Source of the DNA: DATKMK01 sp035541895
Lineage (GTDB): Bacteria > Desulfobacterota > Binatia > HRBIN30 > JACQVA1
Direction of reading: 5' to 3'
NCBI GenBank assembly: GCA_035541895.1
Contig: DATKMK010000122.1
Span: 115,261 to 179,260 of the forward strand
DNA length: 64,000 nt
A program made the translations under genes and the position numbers. This document shows positions 25,736-34,074 of this stretch, in pieces. How positions within the stretch are numbered: position 1 is the stretch's first letter; every line of letters begins with the position of its first letter. The notes below the pieces were generated by a model that saw only the letters and a list, made by a program, of their open reading frames with translations, was not told the DNA's origin and ran no database searches.

Positions 25736-27316
25736 ATGATCCCACTATCGCGGATGTCCCGCATTGGGAGCCGCACTACGCAATCCGTTCTTGGCCTGGT
25801 TCTCGGATTCGCCATTCTCACCGCCGGACCGGTTCGTGCGATTAGCTTCTGGGGCGAGAAGGCGGAAGAAACGCCGGCGGCCAAACCGGAAGCGGCACCA
25901 CCCGCAGGCACGTCCGCTACCGCGGCCGTCGCCGGTCTCCCCGACTTCGCTCACCTGGCGGAACTCCTGAGCCCCTCGGTGGTCAACGTCTCGACGACCT
26001 CGGCACCGGAGCCGGCTCCGCAGCGGCGAGGTCCCGGCGGTCAGGGTGGACCGGGCGGACCGGGTGGCCCGGGCGGCCCGCACAGCCCGTTCGGCGGCGA
26101 AGGCGGCGATCCGTTCCACGAATTTTGGGAGCCGTTCGAGCGATTCTTCGGCCCGATGCCGCGCCAGCCATTTAAGCAGAAGAGCCTCGGCTCCGGCTTC
26201 ATCATCAACAAAGACGGGCTCATCTTGACCAACAATCACGTGGTCGAAAACGCCGAGGACATCGTCGTCCGCTTGGCGAACGAAAAAGAATACAAGGCTA
26301 AGGTGGTTGGACGCGATCCGAAGACCGACATTGCGGTCATCAAGATCGACGGCGCCCCCGACGTCGTGCCGGTGACCCTGGGTGATTCGGATAGTTTGCG
26401 CGTCGGCGAGTGGGTAATGGCCATCGGCAACCCGTTCGGTCTCGAAAATAGCGTCACGGCGGGCATCGTCAGCGCCAAGGGCCGCTTCATCGGTCAGGGG
26501 AGCTACGACAACTTCATTCAGACCGACGCGGCGATCAATCCCGGAAACTCCGGCGGCCCGTTGATCAATCTCAAGGGCGAAGTTGTCGGCATCAACACCG
26601 CCATCTTCAGCCGCTCGGGCGGCAACATCGGCATCGGTTTCGCGACGCCGATCAACATCGCCAAGGAAGAGCTGCCCGACCTGCAGGAGAAGGGCAAAGT
26701 CAGCCGCGGCTGGCTCGGCGTGCTGATCCAAAAGGTCACGCCGGAAATCGCCGAGTCGATGGGCTTGGACGAAGCGCACGGCGCCTTGGTCGCCGACGTG
26801 ATGAAGGATGGACCGGCGATCGCCGCGGGAATCAAGGTCGGTGACGTCATCGTCGAATTCGACGGCAAGCCGGTGAAAGATTCCAATGAACTGCCGCTCT
26901 TGGTTGCCCGGACGCCGATCGGTCGCACCGTCACGGTGAAGCTGCTGCGCGGAAAGAAAGCCGAGACCGTCTCGGTGAGAATCGGCGAGCTGAAGGAGGA
27001 GGAAGTCGCGGTCAGCAGCAAGGAGACGCCGGAGTTCGGTCTCACCGTGCAGCCGCTGACTCCAGACATCGCCGAAAGTCTCGGGCTGCCGGACGACGTC
27101 AAGGGCGTGGTGGTGGCGTCGGTCGAGCCGGGGAGCCCCGCCGACGATGCGGGTCTGCGTCGTGGCGACGTCGTCGTCGAGGTGAACCAGAAGCCGGTGA
27201 GGGACGTCGCCTCGTATCGCAAGGCGATCGAGGGCGTCGGCAAGGGCAAGAGCGTGCTGTTCCTCGTCCGTCGCGGCGACAACACGATCTTCCTGGCACT
27301 CAAGCCAGCGAAGTGA
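25736..27316 (+). CDS. Periplasmic DegP/DegQ-type serine protease (HtrA, two PDZ domains)
   Basis: The 526-residue protein starts with a signal peptide (LGLVLGFAILTAGPVRA). A Gly/Pro-rich loop (GGPGGPGGPGG region, about residues 100-118) precedes the protease. The catalytic triad is His in LTNNHVVENAED, Asp in DPKTDIAVIKID and Ser in NPGNSGGPLINLKGE. Two PDZ domains follow (about residues 315-410 and 425-520). It acts as protease/chaperone for misfolded exported proteins. Ribosome site CAAGGAGG before the ATG. Position beside htpX and a wall synthase suggests an envelope maintenance cluster. Confidence 0.94.
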   Translation: MIPLSRMSRIGSRTTQSVLGLVLGFAILTAGPVRAISFWGEKAEETPAAKPEAAPPAGTSATAAVAGLPDFAHLAELLSPSVVNVSTTSAPEPAPQRRGPGGQGGPGGPGGPGGPHSPFGGEGGDPFHEFWEPFERFFGPMPRQPFKQKSLGSGFIINKDGLILTNNHVVENAEDIVVRLANEKEYKAKVVGRDPKTDIAVIKIDGAPDVVPVTLGDSDSLRVGEWVMAIGNPFGLENSVTAGIVSAKGRFIGQGSYDNFIQTDAAINPGNSGGPLINLKGEVVGINTAIFSRSGGNIGIGFATPINIAKEELPDLQEKGKVSRGWLGVLIQKVTPEIAESMGLDEAHGALVADVMKDGPAIAAGIKVGDVIVEFDGKPVKDSNELPLLVARTPIGRTVTVKLLRGKKAETVSVRIGELKEEEVAVSSKETPEFGLTVQPLTPDIAESLGLPDDVKGVVVASVEPGSPADDAGLRRGDVVVEVNQKPVRDVASYRKAIEGVGKGKSVLFLVRRGDNTIFLALKPAK

Positions 27317-27380
27317 TTTCGCCTCACCGCAATTGAGATCCGGGCCGTGGAGCGAACCCTCCGCGGCCCGGTCGCACATC

Positions 27381-29705
27381 ATGGTGCGCCGCTTCCTGAT
27401 TGGTGTGGTGCTGCTGGCGATCGGATCGGTCGGCGTCGCCGCAGTGCTCGTGGCGCCGTACCTGCGCCACCTCGACGCGGTGGTCGCCGAGAAGTTTGCC
27501 GGCAAACGGTGGGACTTCCCGTCGAAGATCTACTCCGACTCCTGCTTCGTCTATCCGGGTCTCGACATCGAGGCGATCGGACTGATCGAGCGGCTGCGGC
27601 GGTTGAACTATCGCCAGGTATCCGGGCCCGTCAGCAGCAAGGGCGAATATTCGATCGCACCCGACGCGGTGCAACTCTGGCTCCACGATTTTCAGTTTCC
27701 GAGCGGCGCCCGAACCGGTGAGGCCGTGCGGCTGGCGCTCAGCAAATCGACCGTCGCCGCCATCGAGCGCGTGGCGGATCACGAACCGCTGTACACCGTT
27801 GAGATCGAGCCCGAGTTGATCACCGGACTGTATGAGAACGTGTGGGAAGAGCGGCACCTGGTGACGCTCGACGACGTGCCGCCGCTGCTGCCGCGTGCGA
27901 TCATGGCGGTCGAGGACCAGCACTTCTACGAACATCACGGCATCGATCCCATGGGAATTGCGCGCGCGCTGTGGGTCAATCTTCGCAGCGGTCAAACCGT
28001 CCAAGGCGGCAGCACGCTGACTCAACAGTTGGTCAAGAATTTCCTGCTCACTCCCGAGCGCAGCCTCGAACGCAAGCTGAAAGAGTTCGCGATGGCGCTG
28101 GTCGTCGAGCACCGCTACTCGAAGCGGGAGATTCTCGAAGCGTATCTCAACGAGATCTACCTCGGGCAGCGCGGCGCGCAAGGTGTCTACGGCGTGTGGG
28201 AGGCCGCCCAATTTTATTTTGCCAAGCCGCTGTCCGACCTCAGCGTGGCGGAGATGGCGTTGCTGGCCGCCGTGATCAAGGCGCCCAATCGCTACTCGCC
28301 GTTCCGCGATCCGCAGCGCGCGCTGCATCGCCGCAACTATTGCCTCACGCTGATGCTCAAGCAGGGCGACATCACCGACGAGCAGTATCAGCACGCGATC
28401 GCCGAGCCGCTGCGCCTCGCCGCGCCCAAACCGGCCGGCAACGATGCCCCGTATTTCGTCGATTTTCTCCGCCAGGAGTTGGCGCGTTCCTATCCGGCCG
28501 CGGTGCTGACCACCGAAGGACTCAGCATCTTCACGTCCCTCGACATGGAGATGCAGCGCGCCGCCGAGGAGTCGCTGCGCCGCGGGCTCGAAGCGCTTGA
28601 ACAGCGGTACAAGCGCCTGCGCAGCGAATCACCCAGCCAGGCGTTGCAAGGCGCGCTCATCGCGGTGCAGCCGCAAACCGGCGAGATCAAGGCGATGATG
28701 GGCGGCCGCGACTATCGCGCGACGCAGTTCAACCGCGTCACCCAAGCGCAGCGGCAGCCCGGATCGGTCTTCAAGCCATTCGTCTATCTCGCGGCGTTCG
28801 AGCGCACCTTGCACGGCGAGGGGACGATTCAACCGACCTCGTCGCTCGACGACGAACCGTTCGAATGGTTCTTCGATAATCAAGTGTGGTCGCCGGCCAA
28901 CTACAAGGGCAAGTACTTCGGCGACGTGACGGTGCGGCACGCGCTCGAATTCTCCCTCAACGCCGCGACCTCGCACTTGGCGCGCGACATCGGCATCGAT
29001 GCGGTTCGTGAGGTCGCGCAACGACTCGGCATCGGCAGCCCGCTGCCAGCGGTGCCGTCGCTGGCACTTGGCTCGGTTGAGGTGACGCCGTTCGAGGTCG
29101 CGCAGGCTTACTCGACGCTCGCCAGTCAGGGATTGCGCGCGACGCCGCTGTCGGTCAAACGGGTCATCGATCACGACGGCAATGCGATCGAGCGCAATCC
29201 GGTCGAAGTTACCCAAGCCGTCGACCCGGCTGCTGCGTACCTCGTGATCCATCTGATGGAAGGCGTGTTGCGACACGGCACCGGCGCGGGCGCGCGCCGA
29301 CTCGGGTTCAAGCGTCCGGCGGCCGGAAAGACCGGCACGACCAACGACTACCACGACGCCTGGTTTGCCGGCTTCACGCCCGATCTGCTGGCCGTCGTCT
29401 GGGTCGGGTTCGATCAGAAGAAGCCCGTCGGTCTCGCCGGCGGCGAAGCCGCGCTGCCGATTTGGACCGAGTTCATGAAGCGCGCGACCGCCGGACGGCC
29501 CGAGACGTCTTTCGTGCCGCCGGCCGACGTGGCGCTGGTGTCGATCGACGAGTACACCGGCGAGTTGGCGACCCCGAATTGTCCTGAGGTCATTGAAGAA
29601 GCCTTCTTCAAAGGCTACGAGCCGACCCAGTTATGCCATCTCCATGCGCCTTCCCTCACCGGCGTGTCCGCTCCCGCCCCGCGGTCGCCCGACTATGCTG
29701 AGTAA
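27381..29705 (+). CDS. mrcB: Bifunctional penicillin-binding protein 1B (glycosyltransferase/transpeptidase)
   Basis: The 774-residue protein has one N-terminal membrane anchor (FLIGVVLLAIGSVGVAAVLV). A UB2H-like domain (LNYRQVSGPV...) identifies PBP1B over PBP1A. The GT51 domain has IMAVEDQHFYEHHGIDPMG and QGGSTLTQQLVKNF. The transpeptidase motifs are SVFK (in RQPGSVFKPF), SLN (in EFSLNAATS) and KTGTT. It polymerises and cross-links peptidoglycan. ATG 27381 was preferred over a TTG at 27333. The last 11 bases overlap the next gene, a TPR lipoprotein that might act as its partner in the way LpoB does in enterics (inference). Confidence 0.94.
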   Translation: MVRRFLIGVVLLAIGSVGVAAVLVAPYLRHLDAVVAEKFAGKRWDFPSKIYSDSCFVYPGLDIEAIGLIERLRRLNYRQVSGPVSSKGEYSIAPDAVQLWLHDFQFPSGARTGEAVRLALSKSTVAAIERVADHEPLYTVEIEPELITGLYENVWEERHLVTLDDVPPLLPRAIMAVEDQHFYEHHGIDPMGIARALWVNLRSGQTVQGGSTLTQQLVKNFLLTPERSLERKLKEFAMALVVEHRYSKREILEAYLNEIYLGQRGAQGVYGVWEAAQFYFAKPLSDLSVAEMALLAAVIKAPNRYSPFRDPQRALHRRNYCLTLMLKQGDITDEQYQHAIAEPLRLAAPKPAGNDAPYFVDFLRQELARSYPAAVLTTEGLSIFTSLDMEMQRAAEESLRRGLEALEQRYKRLRSESPSQALQGALIAVQPQTGEIKAMMGGRDYRATQFNRVTQAQRQPGSVFKPFVYLAAFERTLHGEGTIQPTSSLDDEPFEWFFDNQVWSPANYKGKYFGDVTVRHALEFSLNAATSHLARDIGIDAVREVAQRLGIGSPLPAVPSLALGSVEVTPFEVAQAYSTLASQGLRATPLSVKRVIDHDGNAIERNPVEVTQAVDPAAAYLVIHLMEGVLRHGTGAGARRLGFKRPAAGKTGTTNDYHDAWFAGFTPDLLAVVWVGFDQKKPVGLAGGEAALPIWTEFMKRATAGRPETSFVPPADVALVSIDEYTGELATPNCPEVIEEAFFKGYEPTQLCHLHAPSLTGVSAPAPRSPDYAE

Positions 29706-30351
29706 TCGCCCTGATCGAATTGCGATGGTTGCGGCGATGGCCCTCGCGCTCAGCGCCTGCATCAAACCGCCGCGGCACGAACCGGAGGTGAGCGAAGTGC
29801 CGCGGCCGCAGCCGATCACGCCGTTCCCGACCCCGACGCATCCGCCGGCGACCGCGACGCCCACGGCAACCGAGACGCCGACCCCGACGATGCCGATCGC
29901 AGCCGCGGGAACGCCGACGGAAGTGCCGTCGTTGGTGACGCGCATCAACAACACGACGGCACCGAACGTCGCGGCCGCACTGCGCTTGGTCGAAGAGGGT
30001 CGCGGGTTGCTCGATCGGCAGTCGTACGATCCCGCGCAAGACCGTTTCGAACGGGCGCTGGCGATTGACCCGACCAACGCCTACGGTTACTACTTTCTGG
30101 CCCGCCTGCATGTTGAGAAACGAAACTATGGCCAAGCCATCGCGTTTGCGGACAAGTCGGCGGTGCTGGCTGCGCGTGACGACAAGCCGCTCAGCGCGCG
30201 TGCATACGTTCTCCAGGGCGAGGTGTTCGAGCAAGTCGGCCGCTTCCCCGACGCCCGCACGGCATACCGACGGGCGCTGGCAGCCGATCCCAGCAGCTCG
30301 CTGGCGCAGAGCGGCATGGCCCGCGTCGGCGGCGGCGCACCGGCGCCATAG
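29695..30351 (+). CDS. TPR-repeat lipoprotein with Thr/Pro-rich linker
   Basis: The 218-residue protein has a lipoprotein signal with lipobox ALALSACIKPP. A disordered linker of about 45 residues rich in Pro-Thr (for example HPPATATPTATETPTPTMP) spans the periplasm. At least two TPR units follow (ALRLVEEGRGLLDRQSYDPA; AYGYYFLARLHVEKRNYGQA). TPR lipoproteins scaffold other envelope proteins. The start lies within the end of the PBP1B gene, so translation is coupled. The PT linker recalls, at small scale, the linkers of the dockerin proteins at 36.8 and 45.6 kb. Confidence 0.82.
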   Translation: MLSNRPDRIAMVAAMALALSACIKPPRHEPEVSEVPRPQPITPFPTPTHPPATATPTATETPTPTMPIAAAGTPTEVPSLVTRINNTTAPNVAAALRLVEEGRGLLDRQSYDPAQDRFERALAIDPTNAYGYYFLARLHVEKRNYGQAIAFADKSAVLAARDDKPLSARAYVLQGEVFEQVGRFPDARTAYRRALAADPSSSLAQSGMARVGGGAPAP

Positions 30352-30362
30352 TGTGTGACGCA

Positions 30363-31364
30363 ATGATCGTTCTCGGCATCGAAAGCTCGTGTGACGACAC
30401 GGCCGCGGCGGTACTGGCCGACGGCGTTGTGCGATCGAGCATCGTCGCGTCGCAGGACGACGTGCATCACAAGTACGGCGGTATCGTTCCGGAGTTGGCG
30501 TCGCGCTCGCACATCCGCGCGATCATTCCCGTGATCGAGCGCGCGCTCGCACAGGCCGGCATAACGCTCGACGATGTCGAGGGCATCGCCGTCACCGCCG
30601 GGCCGGGTTTGGTGGGGTCGCTGCTCGTCGGCTTGAGCGCCGCTAAGGCGATCGCATTTGCTCGCGCGCTCCCGTTGGTCGGAGTCAATCACTTGGAAGG
30701 TCACCTGCTGTCGCCGCAACTCGACGAGCACGTCGCCTTCCCGTACCTGGTGCTGTTGGTCTCCGGCGGGCATACCAGCCTGTACTGGGCCGAAGGGCAG
30801 GGGTGCTACCGCTGCCTGGGGATGACGCGCGACGACGCGGCGGGCGAGGCGTTCGACAAGGTGGCGAAGATCCTCGGCCTCGGCTACCCGGGCGGCCGGG
30901 TGATCGACGAGTTGGCGCGCCGCGGTGACCGTGCCGCGATCCGTTTTCCCCGTGCCCGGCTCAAACCCGGGCGCAGCGCACGCGACTACGACTTCAGTTT
31001 CAGCGGACTCAAGACTGCGGTGTGGCAACACGTCCGCGATCACGCGCCCGCCGGCGCAGCGGCCGCCGACGTGGCGGCGAGTTTTCAGGAAGCGGTCGTC
31101 GACATGTTGCTCGACGCCACGCTCGCGGCCGCGCACACCGTCGGTGCACAGCGGCTGGTCATCGCCGGCGGTGTGGCGGCCAACTCACGCCTCCGCCAGC
31201 GCGCATGCGACGCCGGCGCGGAGTTCGGGCTCGCGGTGCATCTCCCGGCGTTTCGCTACTGTACCGACAACGCCGCGATGATCGCCTACGCCGGCGGCCT
31301 GCGTCTGGCGCGGGGCGAGCGCGATCCATTCTCGCTCAACGCCGCGGCCGACTTGGAGCTGTGA
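30363..31364 (+). CDS. tsaD: tRNA threonylcarbamoyladenosine transferase TsaD
   Basis: The 333-residue ASKHA-fold protein begins IVLGIESSCDDTAAAVLADG. The metal-binding His pair is in GVNHLEGHLLSP (HxxxH). LLVSGGHTSLYW and AGGVAANSRLRQR are conserved ATPase-fold loops. TsaD moves the threonylcarbamoyl group onto A37 of ANN-decoding tRNAs with TsaB and TsaE. An in-frame GTG at 30351 would add four residues; ATG 30363 matches the family. It overlaps the rsmA start by one base. Confidence 0.96.
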   Translation: MIVLGIESSCDDTAAAVLADGVVRSSIVASQDDVHHKYGGIVPELASRSHIRAIIPVIERALAQAGITLDDVEGIAVTAGPGLVGSLLVGLSAAKAIAFARALPLVGVNHLEGHLLSPQLDEHVAFPYLVLLVSGGHTSLYWAEGQGCYRCLGMTRDDAAGEAFDKVAKILGLGYPGGRVIDELARRGDRAAIRFPRARLKPGRSARDYDFSFSGLKTAVWQHVRDHAPAGAAAADVAASFQEAVVDMLLDATLAAAHTVGAQRLVIAGGVAANSRLRQRACDAGAEFGLAVHLPAFRYCTDNAAMIAYAGGLRLARGERDPFSLNAAADLEL

Positions 31365-32212
31365 TGGCGCGGCCGGCGCGCCAGGGCGCCACCGCGGCGC
31401 GCGGTCAAGTGAGACGCGAACTCGCGGCGCTCGATCGGCGGCCGCGCAAGCGCCTGGCGCAACATCTGCTCGCCGATCGTAACATCATTCGTCGCATCGT
31501 CGACCTTGCCGAGCTCACGGGCGCGGAATCGGTGCTGGAAATCGGGCCGGGGCTGGGGGCGCTGACGATCGAATTGGCCGCCCGCTGTGCACAGCTGGTC
31601 TTGATCGAATTGGATCGCGACTTTGCCGCGCGATTGCGCGAGCGGTTCGTCGATCAACCGCACGTCGCCGTGGTTGAGGGCGACGTGCTCAAAATGGACT
31701 TGCGCGCACGGTGCTCCGCGCCGACTATTGTTGTGGCGAACCTGCCGTACAACATCTCGACGCCGGTGCTGTTCACGCTGCTCGATCACGCGGAGTTGTT
31801 TCCGCGGCTGGTGCTGATGCTGCAGCGTGAGGTGGCGCAGCGGATGCGCGCCCAGCCGAGCGACGAGGCGTACGGCGCGCTGTCGGTGCTGGTGCAGTTT
31901 CGCGCTCGCGTGCGACACGGCTTGCACGTCGACCCGGCCGCGTTCGTGCCGCGACCGAAGGTGCAGTCGGAAGTCGTAGTGGTCGAACCCTACGCAGCGC
32001 TGCCGATCCCGGTGCGCGACATCCGAGTGTTTCGCAGCGTGGTTCGCGCCGCCTTCCAGCAGCGGCGCAAGCAGCTCGTCAATTCGATCGCGACGGTGAC
32101 CAACAATGCGGCGGGCGTGTTGCGCGCCGCCGACATCGATCCGACGCGGCGGCCGGAGACCCTGTCGCTGCGCGAGTTCGGACGGTTGGCGGACGCGATT
32201 GCCGCCGCGTGA
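31364..32212 (+). CDS. rsmA: 16S rRNA dimethyladenosine transferase RsmA (KsgA)
   Basis: The 282-residue protein has an Arg-rich start (QGATAARGQVRRELAALD), then the family segment KRLAQHLLADRNIIRRIV. The SAM-binding motif I is VLEIGPGLGALTIELAAR, and the catalytic NLPYNISTPVLF is the N-[LI]-P-[YF] motif. It dimethylates A1518 and A1519 in 16S rRNA. The start is ATG 31364, in the TGATG junction with tsaD. The tsaD-rsmA-mutM cluster has very tight spacing. Confidence 0.95.
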   Translation: MARPARQGATAARGQVRRELAALDRRPRKRLAQHLLADRNIIRRIVDLAELTGAESVLEIGPGLGALTIELAARCAQLVLIELDRDFAARLRERFVDQPHVAVVEGDVLKMDLRARCSAPTIVVANLPYNISTPVLFTLLDHAELFPRLVLMLQREVAQRMRAQPSDEAYGALSVLVQFRARVRHGLHVDPAAFVPRPKVQSEVVVVEPYAALPIPVRDIRVFRSVVRAAFQQRRKQLVNSIATVTNNAAGVLRAADIDPTRRPETLSLREFGRLADAIAAA

Positions 32213-32221
32213 CAGTTTCCC

Positions 32222-33043
32222 GTGCCTGAGCTGCCCGAAGTCGAAACCGTTCGCCGCTCGCTGCTGCCGCGCGTGGTTGGGCGCACGATCGTTGCCGTCA
32301 CCGTTGCGGAGCGGCGCCTGCGGCGTCCGATTCAACCCGACTTTGAACGCCGGCTGGCCGGGCAACGCATCGACGCCATCGATCGGCGCGCGAAATACCT
32401 GTTGTTCGCATTGAGCCGCGGCGACTGGTTGCTCGCCCATCTCGGCATGAGCGGCTCGTTGATCGTACGCGCCACCGCGTCGCCGAGCGTGTTGCATGAT
32501 CATGTGCGATTGCGCCTCGACGACGACAACGAGTTGGTACTCAACGATCCGCGCCGCTTCGGCTTGCTCAAAGTCGGCGCGGCGGCCCGTGCCGCGGACT
32601 GGCCTGAACTGCGTGTGCTCGGACCCGATCCGCTCGACTCGACATTGACGTCCGAGCAAGTCGGCGCGCTGCTGCGCGGCAGCAAGCGGGCGATCAAGAA
32701 TCTGCTCATCGACCAGACGGCGCTCGGCGGCGTGGGAAACATCTACGCCAACGAAGCGCTGTTCCGCGCGCGCATCCGGCCGACGCGGCGAACCGGCCGC
32801 GTACGCAAGGCAGAAGTCGCACCGCTGCTAGACGCGCTGCGCGCCGTTCTTGAAGAGGCCATCGACCTCGGCGGCAGCTCGATCTCCGATTATCGCGACG
32901 GCGACGGTCGACCGGGCTATTTTCAGTTGCGCCTCCAAGTCTACAATCGCGAAGGCGAGCCATGCCCAGCCTGCGGTGCGTCGATTCGCCGCGTGGTGCA
33001 GAGCGGGCGCAGCAGTTTCTACTGTCCAAAGTGTCAAATCTAG
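32222..33043 (+). CDS. mutM: Formamidopyrimidine-DNA glycosylase (Fpg/MutM)
   Basis: The 273-residue protein starts with the invariant PELPEVETVRR, where the N-terminal Pro is the Schiff-base nucleophile after Met removal. HLGMSGSL and the Lys in RRAKYLLFAL are conserved catalytic-domain parts. A helix-two-turn-helix (VGNIYANEALFRARIRP) precedes the C-terminal zinc finger (CPACGASIRRVVQSGR then YCPKCQ). It removes oxidised purines such as 8-oxoguanine. GTG start, 9 bases after rsmA. Confidence 0.95.
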   Translation: MPELPEVETVRRSLLPRVVGRTIVAVTVAERRLRRPIQPDFERRLAGQRIDAIDRRAKYLLFALSRGDWLLAHLGMSGSLIVRATASPSVLHDHVRLRLDDDNELVLNDPRRFGLLKVGAAARAADWPELRVLGPDPLDSTLTSEQVGALLRGSKRAIKNLLIDQTALGGVGNIYANEALFRARIRPTRRTGRVRKAEVAPLLDALRAVLEEAIDLGGSSISDYRDGDGRPGYFQLRLQVYNREGEPCPACGASIRRVVQSGRSSFYCPKCQI

Positions 33044-33133
33044 GTTGAAGAACAGTGCCGAATGCAGTGCCCTTTGGATGTTGACTGACAAGGATGGGCG
33101 TCGTCATAGGCAGCGTCGCCGGCTGCGTAGCGG

Positions 33134-33310
33134 ATGAGATTCAGCGGGTTGGTGCGACTGCCTGAACGGAATGGCTTTGCGCTCATGCGCGAAAAGGGTC
33201 CACTTCGCTACTATTCAAGGCCGGGCGTTCCGCGGTTGATTCGGGTTGACTCCCACGGCGCGAAGGAAGTGCCGACCGGGACGTGCAATGCGATCCTGAC
33301 AGCAGCCTGA
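33134..33310 (+). pseudogene. hicA toxin relic (58 codons, catalytic His region altered)
   Basis: An ATG-started 58-residue frame ends in TGA at 33308-33310. LPERNGFALMREKGPLRYYS aligns with the HicA pattern LLEKxGFxLxRxKGSHxxYR, and SHGAKEVPTGTCNAILTAA aligns with the HicA end VHGGKELxxGTxRxILKQA. HicA is a small double-stranded-RNA-binding-fold mRNA interferase. The catalytic His of KGSH is replaced (KGPL here), so a toxic activity is unlikely. It is followed 25 bases later by a broken hicB start. The recognition is by eye. Confidence 0.6.
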
Positions 33311-33335
33311 CTGACAGTCAGTAAGGAGGGTGATC

Positions 33336-33496
33336 GTGATTGACCTGAAATACTCGCCGTCATCGAGGCCACGAAAGATCCCAGCGCTTTCGGCGCTAGA
33401 ACCGCACCAATGCGCATTTCTGTTAGGCTGACAGATTTCGCTTGGTTTGCCGATTTCATTCGGGAGCCGAATTGTAGTTCGGCTTTGCTGAGATGA
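33336..33496 (+). pseudogene. hicB antitoxin relic with frameshift
   Basis: A strong ribosome site (AAGGAGGG, 33323-33330) precedes GTG 33336, which encodes IDLKYS. The match then continues in another frame as VIEATKDPSAFGA, the start of the HicB domain (consensus near KYSVVIEATxDPxFFGF). A one-base loss near 33357-33358 explains the switch. After about codon 21 the similarity is lost and a stop occurs at 33494-33496. HicB normally neutralises HicA and binds the operon promoter. Confidence 0.5.
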
Positions 33497-34074
33497 TCGA
33501 CCGGGAGCGGACAGTGTGGCTTCGTTCGTCATCAGCACCGTACCTGGGTCCGCACGCGGTCAGCAAAGCCATCGCGCAAGTGGCGGCGCTGAGGAGAGGA
33601 GGGGGCAAGGTTGGAAGAGCCTTGGAACGCCTTACTTCTAGTTTCAAGGGCTGACCCCAGAATCGCTGACCCCCGCGATCTATCAATTGGTGGCGCCCTG
33701 GGTGCCCCGTTACCCAACTGCTTCCAGCGGCGGTGAACGGGGCTGGGGCGTGGCGCTCGGGATCAAACCCGAATGGCCGCATCCCGAGCACACGAGTCCC
33801 CCGTAGTACAATGCGACCTGGGCCGCCCTGCAGCTACCGGTTGGCCAGCAGCGCGTATGTATCTCTACGACGACGCCGGCCGCCTCAGCCAGCAACTGCT
33901 GCCCGGCAACCAGTCGATTACCCGCACGCACGATCCGACGGCATGCCAGCCGCTCGCCATCAATGCCCCAGACGGCGGCGTGGCCTCGTTTGCCTCTGAC
34001 AGTCCGCCGGACCGTTTCCCCTGTTCGCCCCACGCCGCTCGTGCTAGGAGGGAGGCTCTTCGGGAGGCACTGCG
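33497..34074. other. Non-coding, decayed stretch between hicB relic and wax ester synthase gene
   Basis: No intact gene is seen. The stretch contains GGCTGACCCC and a second GCTGACCCC about 15 bases on (33649-33671), a tandem motif typical of dispersed repeat remnants. It also contains the Rhs-like fragment listed separately. A short open stretch (33690-33806) reading VALGIKPEWPHPEHTSPP ends in TAG but has no recognisable family. Base composition is less skewed than in the flanking genes, consistent with decay. Confidence 0.5.
33773..33955 (+). pseudogene. Rhs/YD-repeat-like fragment
   Basis: Within this frame, ATG 33857 begins YLYDDAGRLSQQLLPGNQ, which matches the YD/Rhs repeat consensus (YDxxGRLxxxxxPDG). 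One such unit is visible, without flanking repeats, shell or toxin domain. It is therefore a leftover of an Rhs-type gene or a chance match in a decayed region. Confidence 0.35.
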
